DNA from: Mannheimia granulomatis | GTDB lineage: Bacteria; Pseudomonadota; Gammaproteobacteria; Enterobacterales; Pasteurellaceae | DNA length: 64,000 nucleotides | Assembly: GCF_013377255.1 (NCBI RefSeq) | Contig: NZ_CP016614.1 | Span: 1,000,501 to 1,064,500 of the forward strand | Reading direction: 5' to 3' | Shown: one piece after another, positions 53,485 through 61,594 of the stretch | Position numbering within the stretch: position 1 is the stretch's first letter | How the letters are laid out: each line of letters begins with the position of its first letter | Notes under the pieces: generated by a model | What the model was told of the DNA's origin: nothing | The model's database searches: none | Seen by the model: only the letters and a program-made list of their open reading frames with translations | Position numbers and translations under genes: made by a program

Positions 53485-54966
53485 TTAGAGTAGTGGACTC
53501 ATCAATCTGACAATGTTTTCAACTAGCCCCCACAATTTGATACGATAACGCCAACCTTTTGGAGTAATTAATTCACTTTGTTCTAGGTATTTTTCTTGAA
53601 GTTGGGCTATTTCTTTAGTCATCTTTTTATCATAAATCGCAAGGCTGATTTCTAAATTCAAGAAGAAACTTCGCATATCCATATTTACTGTGCCGAATAG
53701 GCTGAACTCATCATCAACTACCAATGTCTTGGTATGGAGCATGCCTTGATCAAAACGGGCAATTTTAACATTGTGCTTGAGCAATAATGGGAAATAAGCA
53801 CGAGACGCATAATGCACCATTCTGGAGTCATTTTTTCTCGGTAAAATCAAGGTAACATCAACCCCTCTGCGTGCTGCGGTAGTCAGTGCCAGCAGTAAGG
53901 GTTCATTCGGTACAAAATAAGGGGTAGTAATTACGATACGTTTGGTGGCAAGATGGATTGCACACAAAATGGTTTCGTAAATAATGCTTTCTTCTTGCTC
54001 CGGAGCAGAAGGAATAACCTGAGCAATCACATTGCCATCAGCAGGTGGCGTTAAACCGCTATTTTGTTTTGCTTGTTGGTTGAGGTGATTTTTTACTTTC
54101 TGTAAGTTGGCATCATCTTCAACTACAATATCTGCATATAAAACAGCTGCCATTTCAAGTACGACAGGACCTTCACAACGCATCATCACATCAACCCACT
54201 CACCAATGCCCGTGCTTTTTTTAAATAATACAGGATCGATCAAATTGAAACTTCCTGTATAACCGATTTGGTAATCGACAACTAAAATTTTGCGGTGGTT
54301 GCGTAAATCATTACGACCGTAAAGTGTTTGTATAATACCAACAGGCAGGGAGGTTTGAATAAATACACCAACTTGCTCTAGTTTTGCCCGCCATTCACTT
54401 TTGAGGAAAGAGCTACTACCCACATCATCAGCTAAAATAAAGCAATGAATGCCACGCTCTGCGGCGGCCTTGATCGCCTCTAACAGCTGATTAATTTTGC
54501 CTTCCGGTTCAACAATATAAAATGCCAGTAAGCAGCTAGATTTGGCTTGCTCAATATCTTCAATCATAGATTGTAGAATATCATCGGTTGTGCTTAAGAG
54601 CTTCATGCTGTTATTTGAGCTTGCACCTAAGCGGGTGGTTTGCTCTGCCATTTTTTCAATACCTCTAAGGGCGGAAGGAATTTCATCATCAGGGTTGAAA
54701 TGCTTGCTCGGCATATATTCTTCAGCAAATTCATCGTAGAATTTAATCATTTTCTTAGTTCGAGCAAGACGTCTTTTACTCACTCGTGTTTCACCGACTA
54801 ATAGATAGAGAATTATGCCCCCCACGGGGAAAACAAAGAGGATAATCAGCCACGCAATAGCGGCCCCTATATTACGCTGGGTATATAAAACTCTGATTGC
54901 GAACACCAGCACAATAAGAAAGTTAATTAAGAGTAAAAAACCACTCCAGGTAAAAGAAAACGGCAT
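53485..54966 (-). CDS. cls: Cardiolipin synthase A-type phospholipase D enzyme
   Basis: A 493-residue membrane enzyme that makes cardiolipin from phosphatidylglycerol. Two N-terminal helices (about 5-25 and 35-57) precede two PLD domains, each with an HKD motif: HRKILVVD (about 224-231) and HTKTLVVD (about 400-407). Length and arrangement match ClsA. It lies 30 nt downstream of the EEP-family gene on the same strand, so the two may be cotranscribed. Confidence 0.95.
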   Translation of the reverse strand: MPFSFTWSGFLLLINFLIVLVFAIRVLYTQRNIGAAIAWLIILFVFPVGGIILYLLVGETRVSKRRLARTKKMIKFYDEFAEEYMPSKHFNPDDEIPSALRGIEKMAEQTTRLGASSNNSMKLLSTTDDILQSMIEDIEQAKSSCLLAFYIVEPEGKINQLLEAIKAAAERGIHCFILADDVGSSSFLKSEWRAKLEQVGVFIQTSLPVGIIQTLYGRNDLRNHRKILVVDYQIGYTGSFNLIDPVLFKKSTGIGEWVDVMMRCEGPVVLEMAAVLYADIVVEDDANLQKVKNHLNQQAKQNSGLTPPADGNVIAQVIPSAPEQEESIIYETILCAIHLATKRIVITTPYFVPNEPLLLALTTAARRGVDVTLILPRKNDSRMVHYASRAYFPLLLKHNVKIARFDQGMLHTKTLVVDDEFSLFGTVNMDMRSFFLNLEISLAIYDKKMTKEIAQLQEKYLEQSELITPKGWRYRIKLWGLVENIVRLMSPLL

Positions 54967-54996
54967 AAGACAGTCCTTATCAAAAGAGTTTCAACG

Positions 54997-55857
54997 CTAT
55001 TTTAACGAAAAATCGAGTTCAAGTGGATTGTGGTCAGAGCTTTTCACTTCCTTGCTTGTTGCATCATGCGTAATGATATCTCGAGTGAAAATATAATCAA
55101 GTGGATAACCGAATGCTGTAGTTCGGGTATCCGAGGTCATTTTTACTTCAGTGAGATGTAGTGCATTAGTTAATTCAAATAGCTTTGTTTTTCGTTTTTC
55201 GTTCCAAGCATTAAAATCGCCCGCTAAAATTACTGCACCTTGATGTTGTTGGATAAGCCCTTTTAAGCCATCTAATTGCTTTTGATAACTATGATTTGTC
55301 CAATCAAAATTAATCAAATGTACATTGATGATAAGCAATGACTTATTGTTTTCAAAAGGAAAGCGCATTGCAGACATTAGTTTAGGTAATCTAATTAAAG
55401 GCTCAAGCGAACCATTGAAGCAATAGCGGTCTGCATTTAAGTGGCTTAAATTGAGAATACCTGATTTCTGTTGTTGGTATTGAAAAGCAAAAATATGCAA
55501 AGAAGTATCAAACTGTGAAAGCAACTGTGAAATTTGCTGCCCGGAGGTTGCCTCTTGTAACAGGATAAAATCTTTTTTCTCGGCGAATTTTTTTAGATCT
55601 TCTTGCCAGTTAGGATCTTTACCTTTATGAATATTCCAATTAAGTAACTGAAAACGCTTATTAGAGGCAGGCAGAACGCCGGTATTTTGATAGCATTGCC
55701 AATAAGAAGAAAATTCCATCTCTTTAAATATACTTTTCTTGGAATCTTGGAAAGCAATTTCGGGGGTGGTGTAAACAGTTAGGCTTCTGTAGTTCAAAAA
55801 TAAAGCACTCCCTAATAAAACAAGAGTTAATATTAATAGTAGTAAGCGTTTTTTCAT
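54997..55857 (-). CDS. Endonuclease/exonuclease/phosphatase (EEP) family exported protein
   Basis: A 286-residue protein with an N-terminal signal anchor (about 5-24) and an EEP (DNase I-like) domain. Catalytic landmarks are LLNWNIHKG (about 72-80), LLQEATS (Glu), ILAGDFNAWNEKRK (Asp-x-Asn) and the terminal SSDHNPLELDF (His). It resembles the uncharacterised YafD group. The substrate could be a nucleic acid, phospholipid or inositol phosphate; nothing here decides. It is upstream of cls on the same strand. Confidence 0.88.
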   Translation of the reverse strand: MKKRLLLLILTLVLLGSALFLNYRSLTVYTTPEIAFQDSKKSIFKEMEFSSYWQCYQNTGVLPASNKRFQLLNWNIHKGKDPNWQEDLKKFAEKKDFILLQEATSGQQISQLLSQFDTSLHIFAFQYQQQKSGILNLSHLNADRYCFNGSLEPLIRLPKLMSAMRFPFENNKSLLIINVHLINFDWTNHSYQKQLDGLKGLIQQHQGAVILAGDFNAWNEKRKTKLFELTNALHLTEVKMTSDTRTTAFGYPLDYIFTRDIITHDATSKEVKSSDHNPLELDFSLK

Positions 55858-55876
55858 ATGTTTATCGCCTGTTATT

Positions 55877-55934
55877 ACAAGCGGTTAAAATTGGACAATT
55901 TTTTGCAAATTTTTATCCAAAATTAACCGCTTGT
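55877..55934 (-). terminator. USS inverted pair after msrB
   Basis: ACAAGCGGTTAA (55877-55888) and TTAACCGCTTGT (55923-55934) face each other; the stem extends to 19 positions with two mismatches. A long T tract is lacking on either strand, so termination is likely but weak. Confidence 0.6.
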
Positions 55935-55942
55935 ATAGGTAA

Positions 55943-56338
55943 TTAGCCGTCCATTTCCTCGCCGGTTTCAGCCCATTTAAAATTTAGGGCAACTGAATTT
56001 AGGCAAAAGCGTAAGCCTGTTGGAGGTGGGCCGTCATTAAATACATGCCCCATATGAGAATCGCAATTACCACAACGAATTTCAGTTCTATGGCATCCTA
56101 AACTATAGTCATCTAAATAACGTAACGCGGATTTAGAAATCGCCTCATAAAAACTTGGCCAGCCACAACCTGCATCAAATTTTGTATCTGATTTGAATAG
56201 CTCATGGTGGCATCTGGCACAACGGTATATTCCCACCCGGTGTTCATTTAAAAATTTACCGCTAAACGGGCGCTCGGTCCCATGATTTATTAATATCTCA
56301 ATTTGCTGCGCAGTTAGATCTTTAATCTCTTTTATCAT
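55943..56338 (-). CDS. msrB: Peptide-methionine (R)-S-oxide reductase MsrB
   Basis: A 131-residue methionine-R-sulfoxide reductase. Two zinc CxxC pairs are present (CARCHHELF and CGNCDSHMGH), and the catalytic cysteine lies in LRFCLNSVAL near the end. There is no MsrA fusion and no signal peptide, so it is a cytoplasmic, E. coli-like single-domain enzyme. It is divergent from gapA. Confidence 0.96.
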   Translation of the reverse strand: MIKEIKDLTAQQIEILINHGTERPFSGKFLNEHRVGIYRCARCHHELFKSDTKFDAGCGWPSFYEAISKSALRYLDDYSLGCHRTEIRCGNCDSHMGHVFNDGPPPTGLRFCLNSVALNFKWAETGEEMDG

Positions 56339-56410
56339 TCAAATTTCCTCCTTGATAATTGCTTGATATTGTAACGTTTTTTCGTCTAAAAATCGTCTCA
56401 AATTTGAAAA

Positions 56411-56504
56411 TTTGACATAGATCACAAAAAATTTATCTGTTATATTGGAAGCGTTCTTTTGGCTTGTCAGGAAGTAGAGAAGATGTGCTATAATCCACAC
56501 ATCT
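56411..56504 (+). promoter_or_regulatory. gapA promoter region with CRP-like site
   Basis: A CRP-like site TTTGA-N6-TCACA (56411-56426) lies upstream of an extended minus-10 TGCTATAAT (56486-56494). An inverted repeat AGATGTG/CACATCT (56481-56487, 56498-56504) straddles the minus 10. A candidate minus 35, TTGTCA (56464-56469), has a long 19-nt spacer. A TTGACA at 56412-56417 overlaps the CRP-like site. Confidence 0.6.
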
Positions 56505-56561
56505 TTATAGTAGTACATAAAGAACAAATTTTGTTTAACTTTAATATAGGTAGAAAAATCT

Positions 56562-57566
56562 ATGGCAATTAAAATTGGTATTAACGGCTTTGGTCGTATC
56601 GGTCGTATCGTTTTCCGTGCAGCACAACATCGTGATGACATCGAAGTAGTTGGTATTAACGACTTAATCGATGTTGACTATATGGCTTACATGTTAAAAT
56701 ACGATTCAACTCACGGTCGTTTTGACGGTACTGTTGAAGTTAAAGATGGTCAATTAGTTGTTAACGGTAAAGCAATCCGTGTAACTGCTGAGCGTGATCC
56801 TGCTAACTTAAAATGGGACGAAATCGGTGTTGATATCGCAGTTGAAGCAACAGGTTTATTCTTAGATGATGAAACTGCACGTAAACACATCACCGCTGGT
56901 GCGAAAAAAGTTGTATTAACAGGTCCATCTAAAGATGCAACTCCTATGTTTGTTAACGGTGTAAACTTTGATACTTACGCTGGCCAAGACATCGTTTCTA
57001 ATGCTTCATGTACTACAAACTGCTTAGCACCATTAGCAAAAGTTATCCATGAAAAATTCGGTATCAAAGAAGGTTTAATGACTACAGTTCACGCAACAAC
57101 TGCAACTCAAAAAACTGTAGATGGCCCATCAGCTAAAGACTGGCGTGGTGGTCGTGGTGCTTCACAAAACATCATCCCTTCATCAACAGGCGCAGCGAAA
57201 GCAGTAGGTAAAGTATTACCTGCATTAAACGGTAAATTAACCGGTATGGCTTTCCGTGTCCCAACCACAAACGTTTCTGTTGTTGACTTAACGGTAAACT
57301 TAGAAAAACCGGCAACTTATGCTGAAATCTGTGCTGAAATCAAACGTGCTTCAGAAAACGAAATGAAAGGCGTGTTAGGCTACACAGAAGATGCGGTAGT
57401 TTCAACAGACTTCAACGGTGCAACTGAAACTTCTGTATTCGATGCAGCAGCAGGTATCGCATTAACGGATACTTTCGTTAAATTAGTATCTTGGTACGAT
57501 AACGAAGTAGGTTATTCAAACAAAGTATTAGACTTAGTTGCTCACGTATATAACTACAAAGGCTAA
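56562..57566 (+). CDS. gapA: Glyceraldehyde-3-phosphate dehydrogenase
   Basis: A 334-residue GAPDH of glycolysis. The NAD-binding start IKIGINGFGRIGRIVFRAAQ (about 3-22), the catalytic SNASCTTNCLAPLAKV (Cys about 150) and SWYDNEVGYSNKVLDL near the C-terminus are present. Codon use is extremely biased, indicating very high expression. A hairpin terminator follows. Confidence 0.98.
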   Translation: MAIKIGINGFGRIGRIVFRAAQHRDDIEVVGINDLIDVDYMAYMLKYDSTHGRFDGTVEVKDGQLVVNGKAIRVTAERDPANLKWDEIGVDIAVEATGLFLDDETARKHITAGAKKVVLTGPSKDATPMFVNGVNFDTYAGQDIVSNASCTTNCLAPLAKVIHEKFGIKEGLMTTVHATTATQKTVDGPSAKDWRGGRGASQNIIPSSTGAAKAVGKVLPALNGKLTGMAFRVPTTNVSVVDLTVNLEKPATYAEICAEIKRASENEMKGVLGYTEDAVVSTDFNGATETSVFDAAAGIALTDTFVKLVSWYDNEVGYSNKVLDLVAHVYNYKG

Positions 57567-57586
57567 TCGCTAAGTTAATTAAAATT

Positions 57587-57621
57587 AAGGATCAAATTCT
57601 GAAAAGGGTTTGGTCCTTTTT
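57587..57621 (+). terminator. Terminator after gapA
   Basis: AAGGATCAAA (57587-57596) pairs with TTTGGTCCTT (57609-57618) with one G-T, then a T tract. The 12-nt loop is longer than usual. Confidence 0.75.
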
Positions 57622-57779
57622 GTTTGGATTCATTATGCTTGGTCTATAAAAAATAGGGGAATGTTCTCGAAATACTAATTGATTTCTGCATACTATCTGT
57701 TATTTTTGAGGGGGTGTTAGCTATTCAGCAGCCTTGGAGGAAATAATTTTGATGGTTTGTCAAGGGATGATAAACTCTC

Positions 57780-57808
57780 TTGAGTTTTTGGATTTCGTTT
57801 CATATTAT
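57780..57808 (+). promoter_or_regulatory. Candidate promoter of the small membrane protein gene
   Basis: TTGAGT (57780-57785), exactly 17 nt, TATTAT (57803-57808), 30 nt before the ATG at 57838, with AGAGG as ribosome site. A good sigma-70-like arrangement. Confidence 0.65.
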
Positions 57809-57837
57809 ATTAGGTAATACTAAATAAAGAGGTAAAA

Positions 57838-58080
57838 ATGGAAGCGATCTTTGCATATTTGCTTGTTGGTTCGTTTATTTGTATGCTGATAACTTTTGCA
57901 TTGGCTGGACTTGCATGGGGTTTGAGTGCTATCACTTTTATCTTTTTACTGATTGTTGCCCCATTTATGTTATTAGCTTATTTATTTACTAATAAAAGAG
58001 ATAACCAAGAACCACAAAAGAAAGCCATTATTGCTTATCATCAAATGAAATATGGCATCATGGAAAATAGCAGAAAATAA
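57838..58080 (+). CDS. Small two-helix membrane protein, unknown
   Basis: An 80-residue protein I do not recognise. Two hydrophobic segments (about 4-27 and 30-51) are joined by a short turn, with a basic and polar C-terminus (NKRDNQEP, then HQMKYGIMEN). It has its own promoter-like sequence and a ribosome site AAAGAGG. It lies between gapA and a convergent tRNA gene. The topology is probably two helices with the tail in the cytoplasm. Base composition is similar to the neighbours. Confidence 0.65.
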   Translation: MEAIFAYLLVGSFICMLITFALAGLAWGLSAITFIFLLIVAPFMLLAYLFTNKRDNQEPQKKAIIAYHQMKYGIMENSRK

Positions 58081-58153
58081 ACTATTTTTTCGCACAATTT
58101 TGGTTACAATAATTTGCGATTAAAGACGTTTAGATGTGTTGAGCTAAGATAGT

Positions 58154-58188
58154 AAAAAGCCTGTAAATTTCGATTTTACAGGCTTTTT
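58154..58188 (-). terminator. Terminator after tRNA-Leu (bidirectional)
   Basis: AAAAAGCCTGTAAA (58154-58167) pairs perfectly with TTTACAGGCTTTTT (58175-58188): a 14-bp stem with a 7-nt loop, 3 nt beyond the tRNA 3' end. It ends the secG-tRNA transcript and may end the small membrane gene from the other side. Confidence 0.93.
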
Positions 58189-58191
58189 AAA

Positions 58192-58277
58192 TGGTGCTCT
58201 GGGCGAGACTTGAACTCGCACGGACTACGTCCACCACCCCCTCAAGATGGCGTGTCTACCAATTCCACCACCAGAGC
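58192..58277 (-). tRNA. leuU: tRNA-Leu (anticodon GAG)
   Basis: An 86-nt class II tRNA with encoded CCA. The acceptor stem GCTCTGG/CCAGAGC is perfect with discriminator A. The anticodon loop TTGAGGG is held by CCATC/GGTGG, giving anticodon GAG, and a long variable arm follows as expected for leucine tRNA. TTCAAGT marks the T loop. It lies directly after secG, the same order as secG-leuU in E. coli. Confidence 0.97.
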
Positions 58278-58294
58278 TTTATTTGTTTTAGCGA

Positions 58295-58621
58295 TTATTG
58301 AGGGATATCGCTGTTTTCTGTTTTAACAGGCTCAACCTGTTTTTGTTCAACTTGGCTTAAATCTTCAAATTGGCTTGTTGGTGCCTTTGAATGTGAACTT
58401 AAGTTACCGATTACTAAGCTAATTGCAAAGAAGATTGTTGCTAATAGTGCTGTTGTTCTTGATAAAAAGTTTGCTGAACCTGCTGAACCAAACACAGTAG
58501 CTGAAGCACCAGCACCAAATGATGCGCCTGCATCAGCGCCTTTACCTTGCTGCATTAATACGAATGCAATCAGTAAGATGGCAACAACAAGATAAGCAAT
58601 TGTTAAGACATTAATTAACAT
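58295..58621 (-). CDS. secG: SecG, preprotein translocase subunit
   Basis: A 108-residue SecG. Two membrane helices (about 3-20 and 53-72) flank the conserved cytoplasmic loop LMQQGKGADAGASFGAGAS (about 23-41), followed by TVFGSAGSANFLSRTTA. SecG assists SecYE in protein export. The C-terminal tail is rich in Gln and Glu. The tRNA-Leu gene follows 17 nt downstream. Confidence 0.96.
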   Translation of the reverse strand: MLINVLTIAYLVVAILLIAFVLMQQGKGADAGASFGAGASATVFGSAGSANFLSRTTALLATIFFAISLVIGNLSSHSKAPTSQFEDLSQVEQKQVEPVKTENSDIPQ

Positions 58622-58727
58622 TAATTTATTCTCTATGTATTCTTTATGCTAAATTTGCAATGGCGTGAATAATATAGAATTTATCCCTTTTTGACAAGAG
58701 GAAAACGCTGATTTTTAAACGCTTGGC

Positions 58728-60647
58728 TTAATTTTCAGCAGATTGTGTTGTCTTTTTTGCATAACGAGCTTTTGGCTTCGCTGCAAGCGGTGAAATTTTA
58801 GCTAAATTTTGCAAAATTTGCCGATTAGGACTTTGCAATAAGTTAGGTAGTTGATTGCTTAGCTCAAACATAAATTGTTGATAGCTTGTTTCTTTTTTAC
58901 TAATTTGATTCAGCTGCATTTCCCAATGAGCCGTCATATCAGGTTGAGTCGCGGAATCAGGTAAGGCATGAATCAGCGTTCTACCTGCTTCAGTGCTGTG
59001 GATATTTTTACCTTTGCGAATGAGAAAACCACGTTTAAACAGTAATTCGATAATCCCTGCTCGAGTGGCTTCGGTGCCTAATCCGTCGGTTTCTCGCAAG
59101 ATTTTTTTCAGTTCTTTATCTTGCACAAAGCGGGCAATACCTGTCATGGCTGAAAGCAGGCTACGGTCGGTAAAATAACGGGGCGGTTGTGTTTTTTTAC
59201 TGATAATTTCGCCGTTTTCACAATGCAGTTGTTGCCCTTTTTTCACAATCGGAAGTGGCGGTTCTGATATATCAAAATTATCTTCTTTGCCTAAAAGTGA
59301 TTTCCAGCCTGCAACCACTAAATTGCGGGCTTGTGCGATGAAATTCCCGCCTGCAATTTCAAGCCCGATTTTGCTTTTGCGGTACTCCGCATCGGGGCAA
59401 AATTGCAATAAATATTGACGGGCTATCAGCTGATAAATTCGCTTTTCGTTTTCGGTTAAATGCACCGTGCCTTGGCGAGCGGTTGGAATAATCGCATGAT
59501 GTGCCTCAACCTCTTTGTCATTCCAACAGCGATTGCGTTGATTCGGATCGACTGCTTCCGGTTTTTCTTGATATTCCGGTAGATGATGGGCGATTGCAGC
59601 CATCACTTTAAAGCGATCGTTAAAATGCTCATTCGGCAAATAGCGGTTATCGGAGCGAGGGTAGGTAATCAGCTTATGGGTTTCATATAATTTCTGACAA
59701 ATATCTAATACGGTTTGAGCCGATAGCCCATATTTACCCGCCGCTTCCATTTGTAAAACAGAGAGAGAATAGGGAAGCGGTGCGGTTTCTTTTTCGATTT
59801 TATCTTGGTATTCGGTGACATTTGCCGGCTGATTGGTGATGCGTTTTACTACATTTTCTGCAAGCGGACGAGATAACACTCGTCCATCTTCATCTTGATA
59901 ATCTTCACAAGCCTTGCTCGGCTGCCATTGTGCTTTAAATTTCTCTTGGGTCTCCGGTACTACAATATGGGCGAATACTTCGAAATAATCTTTAGGCACA
60001 AAATGTTCAATTTCCAAATCTCGGCGAACAATCAGCCCAAGCACAGGAGTTTGCACTCTGCCTACTGATAATACACCTTTATATCCAGCCCAACGCCCTT
60101 GCAGCGTATAGGCTCGAGTCATATTGATGCCATAAAGCCAGTCAGCTCTGGCGCGGGCAAGAGCAGAGGTTGCAAGCGGTATAAAATCGGTATTTTTTTG
60201 CAATCTTTCGATGGCTCGGCTCACAGCACTTGGGTTGAGATCGCTTACCAGGCAACGTTGAATTTGGTTACGGCGTTCAGGGGGTAAATTTAGATAGCCG
60301 AAGACTTCATCCACTAATAGTTGCCCCTCTCGATCCGGGTCGCCGGCATTGACTAAAACATCCGCTTTTTTGATGAGTTTTTCCACTACCTTAAACTGTT
60401 TTAAGGTCTCTTTTTTCGGAATTAGTTTCCATTGCTCCGGAATAATAGGCAGGTGTTCCATACGCCACATTTTAAAGCGTTCATCGTAAGCATCGGGCTC
60501 CGCTTGCTCAAGCAAATGACCGATACACCAAGTGACCATATCATTTTGACCGCATTGGATAAAGCCATCTCCTTGGCTGTGAGGTTTAGGTAACACATCG
60601 GCAATCGCACGGGCGAGGCTGGGTTTTTCTGCAACAAATAAACGCAT
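58728..60647 (-). CDS. topB: DNA topoisomerase III
   Basis: A 639-residue type IA topoisomerase. The TOPRIM start LFVAEKPSLARAIADVLP (about 3-20) and AGDPDREGQLLVDEV carry the metal-binding acidic residues; the active-site tyrosine is in LITYPRSDNRYLP (about 330), and GLGTEATRAGIIE follows. The C-terminal tail is short, Lys- and Ala-rich. It decatenates DNA with RecQ-like partners. An extended uptake signal (58783-58792 core) is encoded close to the C-terminus. Confidence 0.96.
   Translation of the reverse strand: MRLFVAEKPSLARAIADVLPKPHSQGDGFIQCGQNDMVTWCIGHLLEQAEPDAYDERFKMWRMEHLPIIPEQWKLIPKKETLKQFKVVEKLIKKADVLVNAGDPDREGQLLVDEVFGYLNLPPERRNQIQRCLVSDLNPSAVSRAIERLQKNTDFIPLATSALARARADWLYGINMTRAYTLQGRWAGYKGVLSVGRVQTPVLGLIVRRDLEIEHFVPKDYFEVFAHIVVPETQEKFKAQWQPSKACEDYQDEDGRVLSRPLAENVVKRITNQPANVTEYQDKIEKETAPLPYSLSVLQMEAAGKYGLSAQTVLDICQKLYETHKLITYPRSDNRYLPNEHFNDRFKVMAAIAHHLPEYQEKPEAVDPNQRNRCWNDKEVEAHHAIIPTARQGTVHLTENEKRIYQLIARQYLLQFCPDAEYRKSKIGLEIAGGNFIAQARNLVVAGWKSLLGKEDNFDISEPPLPIVKKGQQLHCENGEIISKKTQPPRYFTDRSLLSAMTGIARFVQDKELKKILRETDGLGTEATRAGIIELLFKRGFLIRKGKNIHSTEAGRTLIHALPDSATQPDMTAHWEMQLNQISKKETSYQQFMFELSNQLPNLLQSPNRQILQNLAKISPLAAKPKARYAKKTTQSAEN
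58783..58792 (+). repeat. Extended uptake signal inside topB
   Basis: GCAAGCGGTG, a two-base variant of the core, followed by AAATTTTAGC and then AAATTTTGCA: the full A/T extension of the Actinobacillus-type uptake signal is present within coding sequence. Confidence 0.7.
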
Positions 60648-60666
60648 AAAATTACCATAAAGAAAA

Positions 60667-60699
60667 TTAACCGCTTGGTTTAACAGAGCAAGCGGTTAA
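60667..60699 (-). terminator. USS-pair hairpin between mepA and topB
   Basis: TTAACCGCTTG (60667-60677) and CAAGCGGTTAA (60689-60699) pair perfectly with an 11-nt loop; on the minus strand TTTTCTTT follows. Likely a terminator for mepA. Confidence 0.75.
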
Positions 60700-60720
60700 A
60701 AAAGCGAAAAAATTTACAAA

Positions 60721-61548
60721 TTAGTTTAAACCGTTTTCGGATAAAATCATCTGGCATTGAACCGGTGGTGTTGGCAGCACTTTTGATCTTGGTGTGTCGG
60801 TGTCGGCTTTCGGCTCAAACCAAGAATAAAGCTCCTCGCCACAACCGTCGCCAGCCGGCACAGGTGATTGGTTTTCGCAGCTTGGAGCATCAGCCGGACA
60901 GCTTAAACGAATATGAAAGTGGGAGTCATGTCCATACCAAGGGCGGATTTTACGTAACCATCCACGATCATTGCCGGCTGTTTGACAAAGTTTGACTTTG
61001 ATAGCAGGGTTGACAAAAATACGATCTACACGACTGTCTGTTGCTGCAAGTTTGATCAAATTAGTGTGGTGTTGATTCCATAAATTATCATCCACTCGTT
61101 CGGTAGTGCGATTTACCATAATGGTTGCAAGCCCTGCCGGGTTTTGAGCGGTTTTATCGTCCATTGGTCCAAATTTTAGCCAGATATCTGCATCTAAGCC
61201 GGTTTGGTGAGATGCATGACCGGAGGCAAAACGTCCGCCAGCGGGCATTCCCATATCACCAATTAGAATAGTTGGCACGCCGGCAGCTTTGGTTTTTTTT
61301 GCTAATTTCGTTAAGTAATCTAGTAGTTGGGGATGCCCGTAATAACGATTTTTAAGTGAGCGGATCACTTGATAACCTTCGCCTTTTAAGGCAAGGGGCT
61401 GTGCACCGGTAATGCAGCCGTTGCTGTATCCACCAATAGATTGTGCATTACCTTGCACAGGGGTTTTAATTTTTTCCCATTGGGTTGCATTGGCGGTGGT
61501 TGCGACCATTGCAATGCTTGAAATAAAAAGCGTTTTAACTAATTTCAT
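60721..61548 (-). CDS. mepA: Penicillin-insensitive murein endopeptidase
   Basis: A 275-residue periplasmic zinc endopeptidase of the LAS group that cuts D-Ala-mDAP cross-links. Signal peptide ending TTANA (about 1-22). Zinc ligands are in ASGHASHQTGLDADIW (about 108-123) and in the HFHIRLSCP motif near the C-terminus; several paired cysteines fit the disulfides of MepA. It follows aroC, as in E. coli. Confidence 0.96.
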   Translation of the reverse strand: MKLVKTLFISSIAMVATTANATQWEKIKTPVQGNAQSIGGYSNGCITGAQPLALKGEGYQVIRSLKNRYYGHPQLLDYLTKLAKKTKAAGVPTILIGDMGMPAGGRFASGHASHQTGLDADIWLKFGPMDDKTAQNPAGLATIMVNRTTERVDDNLWNQHHTNLIKLAATDSRVDRIFVNPAIKVKLCQTAGNDRGWLRKIRPWYGHDSHFHIRLSCPADAPSCENQSPVPAGDGCGEELYSWFEPKADTDTPRSKVLPTPPVQCQMILSENGLN

Positions 61549-61555
61549 AGATTCC

Positions 61556-61585
61556 TGTAGAGGCGGGTTTTAACCTGCCATTACA
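61556..61585. repeat. Palindromic element in the aroC-mepA gap (copy 2)
   Basis: An imperfect inverted repeat centred on GGGTTTTAACC, with TGTA at one end and TACA at the other. Its first 24 nt match the rpsB-tsf spacer element (from 14981) with three differences. Confidence 0.65.
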
Positions 61586-61594
61586 AATTAAATT

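Noticed and set aside
56339..56641. Minus-strand ORF of 100 codons over the gapA promoter and start
   Set aside because: It spans the msrB-gapA divergent promoter region and the first codons of gapA; its protein has no family features. Chance frame.
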